NCBI RefSeq assembly: GCF_020497125.1
Contig: NC_059082.1
Location: forward strand, 25,876,965 to 25,940,964
Reading direction: 5' to 3'
DNA from: Mauremys mutica
Lineage: Eukaryota > Chordata > Testudines > Geoemydidae
DNA length: 64,000 nucleotides
This document shows, in pieces, positions 34,500 to 48,096 of the stretch (positions are counted from its first letter, which is position 1; the number at the start of each line of letters is the position of its first letter). The notes below the pieces were generated by a model. It was not told where the DNA came from and did not search any database. It saw only the letters and a list, made by a program, of their open reading frames with translations. The translations under genes and the position numbers were made by a program.

Positions 34500-34635
34500 T
34501 CCGGTCTCCTTCGATCAGATATGGGGCTTGGAAGCCCTGGTCAGTTGTCATCCTCAGGAAAACCTGGAACACCATATTACCCATTTTCTTCTGCAAATCC
34601 ACGTCGAAGACCACTTCATGACTCATCAGCTCTTG
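34500..34635 (+). CDS. TCF12: TCF12 (HEB) internal coding exon, with first half of bipartite NLS
   Basis: This internal exon of the E-protein transcription factor TCF12 encodes 45 complete codons plus one base. The peptide runs [16 protein letters not shown], then [11 protein letters not shown], then an [13 protein letters not shown] end. The acceptor is a T-rich tract ending ttttacag; the donor is gtcagt, which is usable but not the strongest consensus. The first codon is complete and the exon ends in phase 1, which the next exon completes as GAT (Asp). TCF12 binds E-box DNA as a homodimer or with tissue-specific bHLH partners, and this segment lies between activation domains 1 and 2. The RRR cluster is the first half of a bipartite nuclear localization signal completed by the next exon. 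The paralogue TCF4 is excluded because its corresponding segment reads DMDMGNPGTLSP. No other exon was recognised upstream in the window. Confidence 0.95.
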
Positions 34636-37600
34636 GTCAGTAATGTGGATTATTCTTAAACCTTTAACACTGATGCACTTTTCACATCCCACCTTATTTT
34701 AGATAATATCTTTTTTATATGTTGCAAATTATCCTTTCAAGGGCAATCCCTGCTACTTAAGATAGCTAAATGAGGGATAATATAAAATGAGCTGTAATTT
34801 TGTTTAATACATTGATTTGAGTTCAGCACTGATCAGTATTGCATAAAAAAAATTCTTAATTGTGTAAGCAGTAATGACAGATGGATAGCAGTTGATGACC
34901 AGCTGAAGTAGCTGAGTGCCCTTAACCCAGGCCATCATTAACTCCTGGAAATGCCTGACCTTGAGGTCATTACCATTATATACTATGAAAATGTAAAAGG
35001 AAGAATAATTATCCTTTTTTTTATGCTTGAACTTACTTTGTTCTGGATGATCTAGAGTTGCATGTAGTTGGTTTAAGGATCCCAGTAATTTATGTATCAG
35101 TTAAAGATAGTAATCAATGGGAAAATGAGACTTATTTAGTGTATACCATCAGATGCATAACAGGTTTGTTATGTTGTTAGCAAAATATACTTCAAGGGAG
35201 TTTTTTTAAGATTGGTCACAATTAAATAATATTATGTACCTCATATTCTGGAGTTGCTCCGAGATAAGTGGACCTTACTGTACATATTACTGTTAGTCAC
35301 TAACAGAACATCTGACTACTGCAAGTTGTAAGGTCTTCATATCAACCATACAATCCAGTGCTTAGTCGTTTATATTACTTTATGATATAAATGCTCTTTA
35401 GTCTGAAACTATCCAAAATAATGTAAAGTCCAAGTTGAAAATATTTCATTTTGTATGCATGCTCTAGTTTTTTTTAAAAAAATTTTAAATCTCCCCATCT
35501 GATTTTCCATTTTAGAAAATTATCACAAACTGTAGTTTCCATTTTTAGGTCACTGAAATTGCTGTTATCTGCTTTATTTCTGCACATTTTTGGCTTCTCT
35601 TCCTGTGTGCTACTTTTACCTACATACATCAAATAAAGATTTATTTAGGCTACATAGTATATGTAACTTGACTGTACTTAACTTTACAATTTTAACCATT
35701 GTTTATCCACAACAAAACTTCATGAAATGAGACCTCTTTTCTTGGAGTTTTATCAGTTAATAGAAGTTATCCATTTGTGTGACTTACTGAAATGGTACTG
35801 AATATGTTTGAAGTAATGTTTTTTTTAATGTCTTAAATTAGAAATGGCAGACTTTTTAGAATTATCCTTTACAAAAATTATAACTAATTCCTGTTTGTCC
35901 ATTTCTGACATTCAGACTCATTCACAAAGATAGTTGCCATTTAGTTTTGGGGAGTGCCTTTTTTTACACAGTCCTTTTTAACACATGCTTCTTAACACAG
36001 GTAAGAACTACTAATAAAGAAACCTGGAAAGTTCTCCAGGATGTGGCCGAGAACAGGAACATTTAAAGAAAATGTAGTCTTACTGGACACTTAGTAGAAC
36101 ACCTTGCGAGGAGGCTGGCCGGGATGCTAGAGCTAGGATGATGGACAGTTTTATGTAGGAGACTGTCTACACTGCCCCACGGTTCAGACCAAAGTGTTGC
36201 ACTGTAACTCCCCCATGTGGACGCTGCAGGTGCGAACTAAAAGTATGCTAGTTCACATATAATGTAATCCTCTTCAGATTACTGCCTTCCCCTGAAAATC
36301 AAAGTTAATGTGAACATGGCACGATTTTAGGAAAGGGCACAAATGTGTAGACATAGCCACAATTTCAGTTGCTGGATCTGATCTTTACTCCTGTGCTGAT
36401 TGAATCAGCTGTGACAGAATGCTGTAGAGCACATGTTCTGGTGTTGAGTGGGACTGGTGTCTGGTAACTGTATAAGTGTCTTCTCTGGACAGGTATGGAG
36501 CAGCACTGAATATGAAGTGAGACACTAGAGATATGTGAAACCTTCATAGTGGGACCTCCAACCATGTCAAACTAGTCTAGTTTTAGGTACTGTTACAAAC
36601 GTAACATTTAGGATGAATTATGATTTTATGTGGAAACTATATAAAATTGGGTGGTGTTACAGGTTTTTGATTTAAGATTAGGTCCAATTTGTTGTTTCCA
36701 GAGGAATTTCACGCCAGCTTATGGTGCTTGTTAGAAGGCAAAAATCAAGGGACATAAACCTTTGCGGATCTGTAGTGGAGTCCTTGTTGTCCTTGCTGGA
36801 ACTGAGTGGCTGGAACTCAAGACCTGAGAATTTGTGGCTGTAAAGTAGGGGTGCTCTCAACCAAAGGTCCACCCCCTTGAAAATGTATGCAATAATTTAA
36901 AAAAATACAGTGTAAGCACTTCTGAACTGTAGTTTTTCTCTAACGTAATATGTGGCACATACCATAGTAGAGGTATCCTGAGGGGAAGTGAGGGGTAGAA
37001 AATAAATTCGTTGCTTTTATTATCTTTCTCTTCCTGAACCTTCTCACCTTTATTACACTATAGAGGAAGAAGAGACTTTTCAGCTTGCTATAACCAAATG
37101 TTAAATTCACTATTGTAATTCTAAATCAAGATGAAAGAGTTTTGTATTATGGTTGAAAACTGGATGAATCCAAAGTATAAACAATGATGTCACCAGATCA
37201 ATTATTTATTGGGGCAGACCCGTAATGCCAGAAAATCTAATTTGCATGTTGACTGTAGTGGTTGAGTTAAACTTTATTTTGTGCATTTTTTCAAGTTCTT
37301 AATGTATGCAGCCATAGGCTTCCCTGGTGACATGGAAGTCAATTATTGGGGTAGAGAAGTGGGTGCCATATTTCCAACTTTCCAAATATTCTGAAAGATG
37401 GTTTGGATTCTCTTGGTGACTTGTGAAGAGTGTCGACTAGTTGGTTAATCAGCTTCACTGTTGCTGGTAGCTGAGGTGCTACAATAAACCCTGCATTTGA
37501 ATGTTGTAATCCATTTAGATTAATTTACTGTTTTAAAAAGCCACAGTTTACATTAATTTGGATTTTAATGTACCATAGAGGTGTTTGTAATTCTAATTTT

Positions 37601-38008
37601 ACCAAGAACGCAAGCAGGGGATTCATTTATGTCCACAGTCAATCCACCTTCCATCTTGTGCACTTTACAGGCCATTGTTTAGTGAATGCATTATGGTATT
37701 GATGTACCTAATAGTGTTATTGTTGTCAGGGGTGACTGCCTTTCCACAAGGAGAATCCCCTGAGATCAAAGGTAATGTGAGCGAGGCAGGATTGTAGAAA
37801 AGGGCACAAATGTGTTAGTCATTGTAACCTTCTTGTAATGTGTGTAAGGCACCTTTCACTGGTACAGAGGAAAAGATGCATAAAGCTAGAAAATGGGGAC
37901 TGTATTGTGGGGAAAAATAAATAATCAGTTGTTTAGTGTGGCTGTTCGTTCTTGTTACTCCTTTGTAACACAGCATAGCTGATGAAATGTGTTGTTTTCT
38001 GTGTGCAG
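34636..38008 (+). other. TCF12: TCF12 intron between the two NLS exons
   Basis: This 3.4 kb GT-AG intron is bounded by the donor after 34635 and the acceptor at 38008. It is AT-rich. Apart from a MITE-like repeat (36160-36358) and a short fragment sharing its end (near 37745-37815: gaaaagggcacaaatgtgt), nothing is recognised. Confidence 0.85.
36160..36358. mobile_element. MITE-like repeat with 'tgtctacac' ends
   Basis: The left end reads 'gactgtctacactgcccc' and the right end 'aaatgtgtagacatagcc', so the core tgtctacac is inverted at the two ends. Length is about 200 bp with no coding capacity. The target duplication is unclear. Its right-hand part recurs in short form near 37745-37815. Confidence 0.5.
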
Positions 38009-38061
38009 ATCCTTTACAGACAAAGAAAGTAAGAAAGGTGCCCCCTGGTTTGCCTTCTTCT
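38009..38061 (+). CDS. TCF12: TCF12 (HEB) internal coding exon, with second half of bipartite NLS
   Basis: This short 53-nt exon completes an Asp codon begun in the previous exon and then encodes PLQTKKVRKVPPGLPSS, 18 codons including the split one. The acceptor is ttctgtgtgcag and the donor gtaagt; the exon ends in phase 0. KKVRK is the second basic cluster of the bipartite nuclear localization signal that begins with RRR in the previous exon. The spacing between the two clusters (about 13 residues) suits importin-alpha recognition. KVRKVPPGLPSS is near-invariant among E-proteins. The exon ends exactly where the alternative HEBAlt isoform joins the common sequence, so both isoforms continue with the VYAPSPSS exon. 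Confidence 0.95.
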
Positions 38062-41000
38062 GTAAGTACTGAATTTTTAACTTCTAGTAAACAAATTGGG
38101 CTCAAAGCGCACTGTTTACTTGACATACAGATCTTTTAAGTTATCATTAGGAAGGCTTTATCTAGTGACCATAAACAGCCAAGCTATTTTGGATCAGTTC
38201 CTAAGGTCTAAATACACATTTGATGTGTAGTTTTTAGATTTCATAGCAATGGTTTGTACCTCACTCATATGCACTTACCCACTTGTCCCTGTCATTTGAA
38301 TTCCCCTCTTGGGAAGAGAGCTGGGCCAGGAGCTGTCAAAGAAGATCTCCTGTACAGGTCTTTTGATGTTTAATTAGTCATTATGTTGCTGAACAGGAGG
38401 ACAGACAGAGATTAATAGCTGAGAATCTTAGAAATTTACATTTGTAATAATCCCAATGGAGCTGAAGACATTAAGATTCGGAGGACATGTATGGCTCAGC
38501 TTGCCTCAGTAGGACTGAGGTTATTAATATGCATAAATCACCAAGTCAGATGTTCATTGTGAAGCCCTGGTGGATTTTAAAGCCTTCATTAAGCTTTTCC
38601 TAACTTCAGCCTACCATCAGGAAGGCTTTCAAGCAACTAGTTTGTTGATCCCTCTTTGCTAGAAAATTTATCCTTTGAGAATAAAGGGCTTTGATGAAAA
38701 AGGATGGAAGGGTTTTGGTTGAAAAATCATTAATGGCTGTGATAATCTAATGCTATAGGGGTGTTTTGTGGTATTAAATATACTTTATTCTTTAAAGGAA
38801 GAAAATTGTTTATAAATGAATCTGTATTTAAAAATCCACATGAAGTGAAAAATCCCCAGTGAAGTGAAGGAAGGATTTTTCCCCCTGTTCACAATAAACA
38901 AGGGGGGAGGGGAGAGAAGCTCTACTGCCTTGCGGGGTACATCTCTTTGTTGTGTAAATGGATGTCGGGCTTTTATTTGGCAGTACTTAACACACGGGTG
39001 CAGGTGCAGTTGGATGAGTCATAACTCAAAGCCATATAGGCTGAATAGAATACACTGCACAGGCAACAGTAATACAGTAGGAGCAAAAAGGGTCTGATCT
39101 TTTTATTTTATGTTTTTATTTTTGTATTAAATCTGAAGCCATAGATGGTGTCTTCTAGTCACCCCCTTTTCCTCCACTTTCACTGTAATATATAAAAACC
39201 TGAATCAGAAATCCCATTTTAACAATACTTCCAGATGGAACTGAGATAGTTTAGACAGCCTGGGGCAGCTGTGCTCTGAACCTGCAGCCTACCTGGAAGC
39301 CAGGATTGCAGCTGCAGGCACTCTTAAAAGCTTTTGCTTGCATAAGCACTTGGGCCCCACTAGAGGCTGAATAGCTGCTTGATAAACAAAATGAACACAA
39401 TGCCTCAAATCATTATTCCCCAGGCCAGGAATATTTTTTTTTCCGGCAGCAGCTAAAAATAGTTTGGCAATTTACATTTTAACAGTTGTGTGTTATGCAG
39501 GGGTGCCTTTCCAGTTAACAGATGATTTCTTCTAGATTAACAAAAATATATTAAAAATGACAGAGTAGCTAAAACATGTAACAGTGCAATTTTCGTTTAA
39601 TTTATTACTATAATTCTAGGAGAGTCATAAAAGTTAAATTACATATTAATATTTAGTTGCACTGGCCAGGTAAAGAGATCATATTAGTGAATGAAAGATT
39701 CATCTCATTTCTCTTACCCAACACTAATGTTAAGAAGCAGTATGTTTTTAATGTTTCTTATTTAATTTTTCGTCTTCTAAATGAAGAAACAGGATAGCAA
39801 AAGACTGATTTTATTAAACACTGAACAAATCTCAGTGATGGAGAAAGAAAGCAGATACTGTGAGTCATCAGTATGCTGGTGATATATTTTGTAAAGTCAT
39901 TGTTTCTATGTATTTTAATGGCTAAGGTTCTGATTGTAACCTCTAAGCAAGATGATGCCAAATTCAAACAAAACTCTGATTTTTTTAATGTAAGATGCAT
40001 TGTCTTTGGTGGAAGATTGAACAAAATTAAATTTTACTGACTGTTACAGAATTTTGTGTTTTCTTGAAATTCTGAGGTAGGAATTAAGGAAAAGAGACAC
40101 CCGCATAATTATTTGGAATATGCTGTGCTAACAAGTCAGATTGTATTTTGGCGAAGGTAAAAAGTGAATCAGCATATTTAATCTCTGTGCTGCAGATGTT
40201 CCACTCAGTAAATGAAAATCATCATTAGATGGAAAATAACAAAGGAGGGGAAAGAGGCGTTAATTATTACTTAAAATATTTTACAAGCCATAGGAAGACA
40301 TTTCTAATTGAGTTTCTAAAAAATAGATTCTTTTAATATTTATAATGAATTTAATGTAAACATAAATGCTTCTTCTTAGTACTTTAACTTTCTAGGTAAT
40401 CTTCATTTAATTGGAAAACTAATCTTGCTCTTTTAGAAGGATAAGGATTTTTAAATAAATAATCTTCCTATGGTTTGTAAAAATACTTTTTCTCTTGACT
40501 TTTGCTTTGTGGTGGACATCCCATGTCAGATGTTTTCCAAAACTATTTGTTTTTAGATGAATTTTTCCACTTGTTCTTGATTGTGTCATAGTAGTGAAAC
40601 CAAGCTAGCTAGAAAATTGCTAGATCTGGATGAACACCTCCAACATTTTGGTGAGTGACAAATTAAATTTGTATCAGAAGGAATCTAGCTTTGCTTGCAT
40701 CCCTTTTGTGTTCGCTTTCTGCAGACATTAAAGCGTGTGACTTTTATTTGCAAGAATGTTTGCAGAAAGTGAACTTTAAGATTTCATGCTCCAGAACAAC
40801 ACTGGAAATAGTATATTTTATATGGATGGGACTCAGTTTGACACAGCAGGGAGACAAGGGTTCCCAAAGCACACAGAGTGTTTGTGTACGTGCTTTAAAT
40901 CTAGGTTTATCCATGCATATTGTGCAAAGAGGGCAAGAAAAAAAAACCTCTAAACCTATCCAGGAAATCTTTACAGTAGCCTACTTTTCGAGAGTGTTGT

Positions 41001-42510
41001 CTCGCACAAGGCCTGTGTCACCTCGAAAGACATACGTTTACACTATTCTATAGTTTCTGCTTATCGGCTACTACCTTTCTCATAGAGATTCAAAAACACC
41101 AGCCCTTTGTCCCAGTCTTCCTTCTGATTGTAGTGTTACCTTCATCCAGTCAGACTCGGGGAACAGAACTAGTGCCATGTGACTTGAGACCAATTGTAAC
41201 TAATCAGTGCAGCTCAGATCTTGAAGAGCATCTACTGAATTCTTGCAGTGAACTGGTCAGTCTGTAGAGGAAATAATTAAAAAATAAATAAAGTGCATTT
41301 GAATACCTGAGGAAAGTGCAAGCTAATTGTGGACATTCCATTAGCAGAGAAAGATGGTAAATATTCAGTATGAAACATTTATTCAGCTCTAATTACTACC
41401 ATAATCAGCATTTAATTTAAATTAATAATAGAACTGTATTAAATGTGAAAAATCAGATTAATGCTGGAAATACCTTTAGATCCTTCTTTTGCCACTTCAT
41501 CATCTTCATCCCAACTAAGATTGTGACCTACAGTACACAGCTTACATTGATGCATATCTTAGAAAATCAGCTACTGCACAAACACATATGCAGTCATCTA
41601 ATTTCTTGAGATCTACAACTCTTCTGTGTATGCAAGAGGGTAATCAAGTCCTCTGTCTTTTTGCTAAGATAGTTTTCTGTTTATCAAGAGGAGTCTTGAT
41701 TTTATCTGTGTACTAATTATTTAAGTTTAACCCCCCCCCCAAGTTTAATGCATTTACTGTCTATTTTGCATATTTTACTAATCTTATGTACTTTGGTCAA
41801 CATATTACCTAAGTCTTTAGACAGTACTTTAAAATTCTTATATAAAGTTTAAAATTCCACTTAACATGAAATTATCAATGAATATATTCTAATAGCAAAG
41901 CCCTGTTTCTAAATTCAAGTCCACTGCAGTTTAGAATCATGTTCAGGATAAAAGAATTCATACACTGATTATGGGAGTCTTGACATGTCACCAGCTATAG
42001 GATATATGCCACTTACATGTGCCAATTTATCATTTATTGTAAGAATTCCTCCATTAAAAACAGCTATATTGGAGCAGTGACATAGCAAGAAGAAGGAAAA
42101 TGACCTACATTTGTTTGATGTGGGTGGAGTGGGAAAGAGACACAGAAGTAAGCAGTCCAGTCAAATGTCCAGTCAAACACCTATGGTAGTCGTGAGTCTG
42201 TACATTGACTTTGAGTGTTGGGTTGGATGCATAGAAGAGAAATGGAAAAGATGCCTCACAGATGCCTCAAAAGAATGGCTTTTCACCTCCCCAATCCCGT
42301 AGGTATAAAGCTGGGGTGGTGCTCCATAAAGACAAGAGACAGGAAGCTGGCCTGAAGGAAGGTAACAGCTCATTGGGCATCTTCCCCATGAAGGCAACTT
42401 GTTTTTACCTGATTTGAGATGGCGAGTGAATGTAATAGCCTTCTAGCAGATGGGGAGTATAGGAGTGCCCTGGCTTTTTGAAGAATTATCCTTGATGCCA
42501 GGAAACTCTG

Positions 42511-43126
42511 AGGTATGCCCACATCTTGAATACTGCATGCAGATATGGTCGCCCCATCTCAAAAAAGATATATTGGAACTTGAAAAGGTTCAGAAAAGGG
42601 CAACAAAAATGATAGGTATGGAATGGCTTCCATAGGAGGAGAGATTAATAAAACTGGGACTTTTCAGCTTGTAAAAGAGACGACTAAAGAGGGATATGAG
42701 ATACCTCTGTAAAATCCTGACTGGTGTGAAGAAAGTAAATAAGGAAATGTTATGTTGTACTCCTCATAACGCAAGAACAATGGGTCACCAAATGAAATTA
42801 ATAGGCAGCAGGTTTAAAACAAACAAAAGGAAGTATTTTTTCACACAACACACAGTCAACCTATGGAACTCCCTGCCACAGGATGTCGTGAAGGCCAAGA
42901 CTATAACAGGGTTCAAAAAAGAACTAGATAAATTCATGAAGGATAGGTCCATCAGTGGCTATTAACCAGTATGGGCAGGGGTTGTGTCCCTATCCTTTGT
43001 TGGATCACTTGATGATTACCTGTTCTGTTCATTCCCTTTGGGGCACCTGGCATTGGCCACTGTAAGAAGACAGGATATTGGGCTAGATGGATTTTTGGTC
43101 TGACCTAGTATGTCCGTTCTTATGTT
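42511..43126 (+). mobile_element. CR1 LINE 3' fragment
   Basis: This is the same subfamily as 31085-31806: 'ggtatgcccacatcttgaat', 'ctcaaaaaagatatattgg', RT residues [20 protein letters not shown], then [20 protein letters not shown] and NLWNSLPQDVVKAKTITG. Two open frames (42450-42635 and 42696-42965) are separated by a stop and deletion. The 3' tail is shortened to a single 'ttcttatg'. It is older than the 31085 copy. Confidence 0.87.
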
Positions 43127-43389
43127 GAGGTTGTTCTGAGGTCAATAGGTGATGTGGTCAGGTCTGATGCAAAATTCCCTGGCAAACTGAGAGTATCCCT
43201 TTGACTAACCCTACCGTGACGGTATTTTTACATGAAGTTATTGCTGTGATTGTGTTCCTAGCTATAGTACAATAAAGCACTTGGAGGACACAGGACCATG
43301 CTTATTAGGAATGGGATTAAGGTGACTTTCTGGATCAAAATACATGTTATGGCTGAATCAAAGCGTGAGCTCCTCAGAGTAGGAGCTTG

Positions 43390-43404
43390 CTCTTTTTTTT
43401 TTTT
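43390..43404. repeat. Poly-T tract
   Basis: A run of about 15 T is present. Confidence 0.7.
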
Positions 43405-43539
43405 TATTTCGGTAAAGTAGCAAATAAATAGTAAAAGTGTCCAGGCCCCAAAATTCTGTAACATACCAAAGAAATTTTACTGTTGAGACCTACTCTTCTT
43501 AAGCAGTGACTGTTTCCATCTCCATCCCTCCCTTTTTTC

Positions 43540-44070
43540 TGTGTCGTCATGGACCTCATTAGGCCTTTTATGATTTCACCATCTCCAGGCTAGATTATTG
43601 TAATTCACTTCTACTTGAGCGTCCCTTGAAATTGATCTGGAAGCAGCAGTAGTCAGTCACATGGGGCTTCCTGTCTACTTCTCTGCTTCCTCTACTCCCA
43701 TAATCAAGGTGTCCAGCTGTCATTAAGTAGCAAACTGGGTTGTTGCAAGGTCTTGCTGACAATCTGTAAAGCTCTCACTGATCTAGGCCGAGGGCTCTTA
43801 AGTGATCATCTCTCAACAATGTCCTTCCAAGACAGTTGAAATCAGATGAATTATCCAGGCTGTCTGTCCTGATTCTCTGACTGCATTGGACCAAAGCAGA
43901 GCCTGCTTTGATCAGGGATCATGTCTGTAGAATTCCCTCCTATGTTATATCTGCCAGAAGGTCTCCTTAGCTGTCTTCAGGACTTTCTGGGCCTTCTGTT
44001 GACATTAGCTAATCTGTTTAAGTTTTCACAGCATCCCAGATGCATGTATTTAAGTGCTATTAAATTATAA
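43540..44070 (+). mobile_element. Degenerate L2/CR1-clade LINE fragment
   Basis: Translated fragments include FTISRLDYCNSLLLE (the conserved 'sRLDYCNsLL' block near the RT end of L2/CR1-clade LINEs). A following region resembles '...LGPGYL.DRLS' (GRGLLSDHLSTMSFQ), and a WNSLP-like motif is altered to VEFPPMLYLPEGLLSCLQDF. Many stops and frameshifts are present, so it is old. Boundaries are approximate. Confidence 0.6.
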
Positions 44071-47000
44071 TTGAAATCTGAATAGAAAGGTCTTAAATTT
44101 ATATGTACCTTTAAAATGTTAATAAAACCCAACATGAGTAGACTGCAGCTTTTGTAACTTTACAAAGAGGTTATATGTTATTGCTGAAACTACCGCTTTC
44201 CATCTGACTACGTGCCAGTTCATCCCCGTTATTGATGATGCTCTTCGTTACAATGACAAATGGGGGGAGGGAAAGCTTTTATAAGTAAAAGATTATTTCT
44301 TATAGTTTGTCACTTGATGATGTTCACTGTGATTTTGGTGGGAAGGCTGTTTGAAAATCTGTGCAGTCTGTTAGAAGAGTAATAGGTGGTAATATCTATA
44401 AGACTTTTACCTGTGTCATGCTGTTGAATTGATTGGTTGCTTGATCAATACAAATGCTAGACAGGCTGCTTTGGCTGTGATCTAACCTTGTAATTATCAG
44501 AAATAGCCAGTAAAAAATTATTGCTGTTGGAAAGAATTGCACTGAAATAAAAACTGTCTAACCCCCTGAATAAACTTCAGACGTAAGTTTTCTAGACTAC
44601 TGATTCACTTGTCATCCTGACACAAAGATGTAGATGTTGGTTCCAGTCTCTGAGTGTAAATTTAAAATTGAATTAAAATTGCCTAACATTTTAGTGCCAT
44701 TGAGTTTCTTGTGATGTTGAGCTTGGCACTTCAAGGCTATAAAGAAAACAGGTTGTACAATCCTGGAGATGTAATCACAAGACTTCATGACATTTTCTGT
44801 GATAGCTTGGGTAGCCTATTAAAAAAAAATTTCCTTAAGGGAGTACTAACTAGATCCCTAACTATAGATGACAAAAGGATTGTCATTTGCTTTTGACAGA
44901 TCATCCAGACAGCTTCGTTTGCTGAAGAATTTTGTCAGGCAGCGAACCAAAAAAAAAAAAAGGGAAATGTGCCTCTGAGCTTATGTTTCTATACAACTCG
45001 CTACCTACACTTTGACATAAAGTTTCCTAAAGCTTCTCTGATGCTAATTTATTAAATAGATTAAAATACTGTTTTTCGTATGGAGCAGGGTTTTGATTAT
45101 AGAACCACCTACTGGAAAATTTTAAAACTGCATCAGAAGCTATGTTACTATATATCATTTTGGGGAGTACATGAGAAATGCTAAACATATTGCACTTGAG
45201 CAAAAAATAAAGCAAACTGATACTGGAGTTGGACCAGCAGAGGGACCCCTTATCTCCCTTTAATTTCTCAAATACATTTGCTTGGCCATACTAAGTTCAT
45301 GATGAAGAGATGTGTAACTTAACTTAATCTTTTACATCTTTCAATAACAGAAGCGTGGAATCATTTACTTTGGAAGGTTTTTTAAATCTCTTATTTAATT
45401 CACATCTGATTTTTATAATGTGCCTGCATTTATTTATCATGTTGTAGAGTTGTGATTGGCCCAATAGGAAGTACTGTTGTTTGGTAACATCCCTTACTCA
45501 TTTGTCAAGGATAACAAACAAATGTATACATACATTTTGTCATAAATGAAATTGTGTGCAACTAAGCGCTTCTCTTAGGGAGATATACCTGAGGACATTT
45601 CAAAGCCATCTATTAAACTGCTTAGGTTTTTTGTTTTTGTTTTTACAAAATATCTAAAATCTTCAGTACAGTTCTGAAGCTTTCCGAAGCTAGGAATAAT
45701 GATGCATATTGAATATCTTCCTTGCTTTGATACTTTATTATGAATTTATGTTAAATATCACTAATAAGGAATATTTGTACAATACCTGAATATGAGGAAT
45801 TGATAGAAGTTGCTGTTGTTCATTAGCTCTTAAAGATGCTTCTCATTAGGTGCATTATTCTATTTCTATTTAAATATATAAAATAACTCGCATGCTGAAA
45901 ATGTATAGTACTTGAGAAGGAAAACCATTCCCATCGATTGTAACTCAGTTTTTCTGACTATATAATTTCTTATTTTTAAAATATTATTGTTTCCTGTTTT
46001 CACATGTAGCCATCATGGAATTGGTTTGGAAATCTGATATCAATGTATATATAGTATAAGGATTATTTTCTGGAATGCTGTATACTGGTTTAATATGTAA
46101 TCTTATTTTTTATTTAGTATCAGGTATTTTTTTCTTTGCAGAAATACAGATATTAAAGTTGAAAACCAACCATTTGAACTGGAAAACAGTAAAACTTTTA
46201 CTACTTAACTTTGACATAGATTTGAAAGTACACTAGTGTAAATTAACTGGACCCAATTAACTTAATGTTATGAATTTTGTTTCGATTTTGTTTTTATTAT
46301 AATGGTTTTTATTCTTGGCTGTTTCTTTTTTTTAAAAAGCACTATTATGGAGTTGCAAATTGCTGCATATTTTTACTATATAGTACATGATAAATGGATA
46401 ATTTCCTCTTGCATAATAACATGATGGCATGCTTTCAGGATTTTTTAATTTGCTAGATATTTAAATGTTTACATGAGTAGAGGTCTGTCTTCTAGACAAT
46501 GCCTATTTTCTATTTTTCTCCTCTAGAAGTAGCTACATGCAATTCTCAGACAGTTTAAAGTCTGAATCTGTTTTAATTGTTTGCTGACAATATAATTTAT
46601 AGGTATTCATCTCGCCAGGCTTGATCTAGTTAATCATCATAAACGTTTTGTTTAGAAATAAATACATTTTCATTGAGAATCTTAGAGGTGGTTTCTGAAT
46701 CCTTGGCACAAAGATTTTGTGTACGAATATTGAAGAGCATTTTTCAACTAGTAACAAAAAAGTAAGAAAAAATGAGCTATTGGTATCCTATTTGAGGTTT
46801 TCCTTTGTAAGCTGATGTTTAAGTCCTTGGGAAAAACGGACTCTCCATCAGGAAGTTCATAATATTTTATCTGGTATTTGTTTTTGATGGTGGGCAAATA
46901 ACTTTTATTGGAAGGGAAAAGAATACACAATTCAATGTAAAAGTTTTTAGTTCTTATAATAACTGTAATAATAAAACAAGCAATATAACGCAACATTTTA

Positions 47001-47944
47001 TTTTAAACATTGATATGATGTTTGGTCATATTTATGGACAGTTTTGAATAGAGGATATGCTCTCTGGTGTGGAGATGAGATCCTCTGCCTATCTCTGGTA
47101 TATTATAAAGAGTAATTTCCAATTATCTATATGATGTCAACTTAGTGGTAGTTTTAAACTCGTTTAAAAGGTGGGTGATTCATTCTTGCTGTGTGTGTTT
47201 TCATTGTGTCTTTGAATTGGACAAAGATAAAAAATAGACTAAATTCTATGTTTGACAAAACAGCTGGACTTTAAAGAGCAAGTATCTCATTAAAATCAGA
47301 CTGAAAATGAATTAATCTTTTGAGAACATTCTTAAACAGGTAGTTTAGTTTATTATTAGGTTAGCATTTCACTCTGCGTCAGAGATCATAATCTCTTTAT
47401 ATACTTACAGAAACACACAGGTTATTGTTTTTGACACAGTGCAGAGTCGTGAATGGAAACCGTTCAGGCTACAAAAATGCATGTCCATTCAGTGCTCCTC
47501 TGCTGACGGCATGTCTGTCTGAAATCAAGTTTAAAAAATTGGCCCTGTCTCCAGCTGACTAGTTCTGTCAAACTGAGTCATAAGATTAACCCTTGATTTG
47601 TCACCAAGGAAAAATAGAATAAATAACTGTATTCACTATGATATCATTGATCCATATATGATCCATTTCACCGTAACATGCTTTTCTTAAAGCGGGGGGG
47701 AAATCAGTGCAGCTCAGAATAAATGTGAAATAAAAAATAAAACACCGACATACACAAAGAGAACTTTTTTTGGTTGTTGGAACCATGTTGGAGTAGTTAC
47801 AGTTTGAACTTTCTATAGGTATATCCAGTGGTGTTTGCTGCAATTATGAGATATGTCAGTTTGTCATCATCTTTAGGCAATGTAAACTGTGAGATTAAAG
47901 AAAACTCATAACAGAATAATTTGATCCCAAAATATGATGCACTG

Positions 47945-48096
47945 AGTGACAATGTGGTTTGAGCATTGGCCTGCTAAATCCAGGGTTGTGAGTTCAATCT
48001 TTGAGGGGGCCATTTAGGGATCTGGGGCAAAAATCTGGCTGGGGATTGGTCCTGCTTTGAGGTCCCTTCCAACCCTGATATTCTATGATGATTCTA
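47945..48096 (+). repeat. Cry-type tRNA-derived SINE, internally deleted
   Basis: It contains 'gtggtttgagcattggcctg', a B box (gagttcaatct) at 47990-48000, 'gagggggccatttagggatc' and the CR1-like tail 'tcccttccaaccctgatatt' with 'ctatgatgattcta'. The A-box region is eroded, and part of the 'gagcagggggttggactagatga' segment is missing. Confidence 0.85.

Noticed and set aside
34489..34692. Minus-strand open frame over the first TCF12 exon
   Set aside because: It is a shadow of the + strand exon, which has matching splice sites and clear TCF12 similarity.
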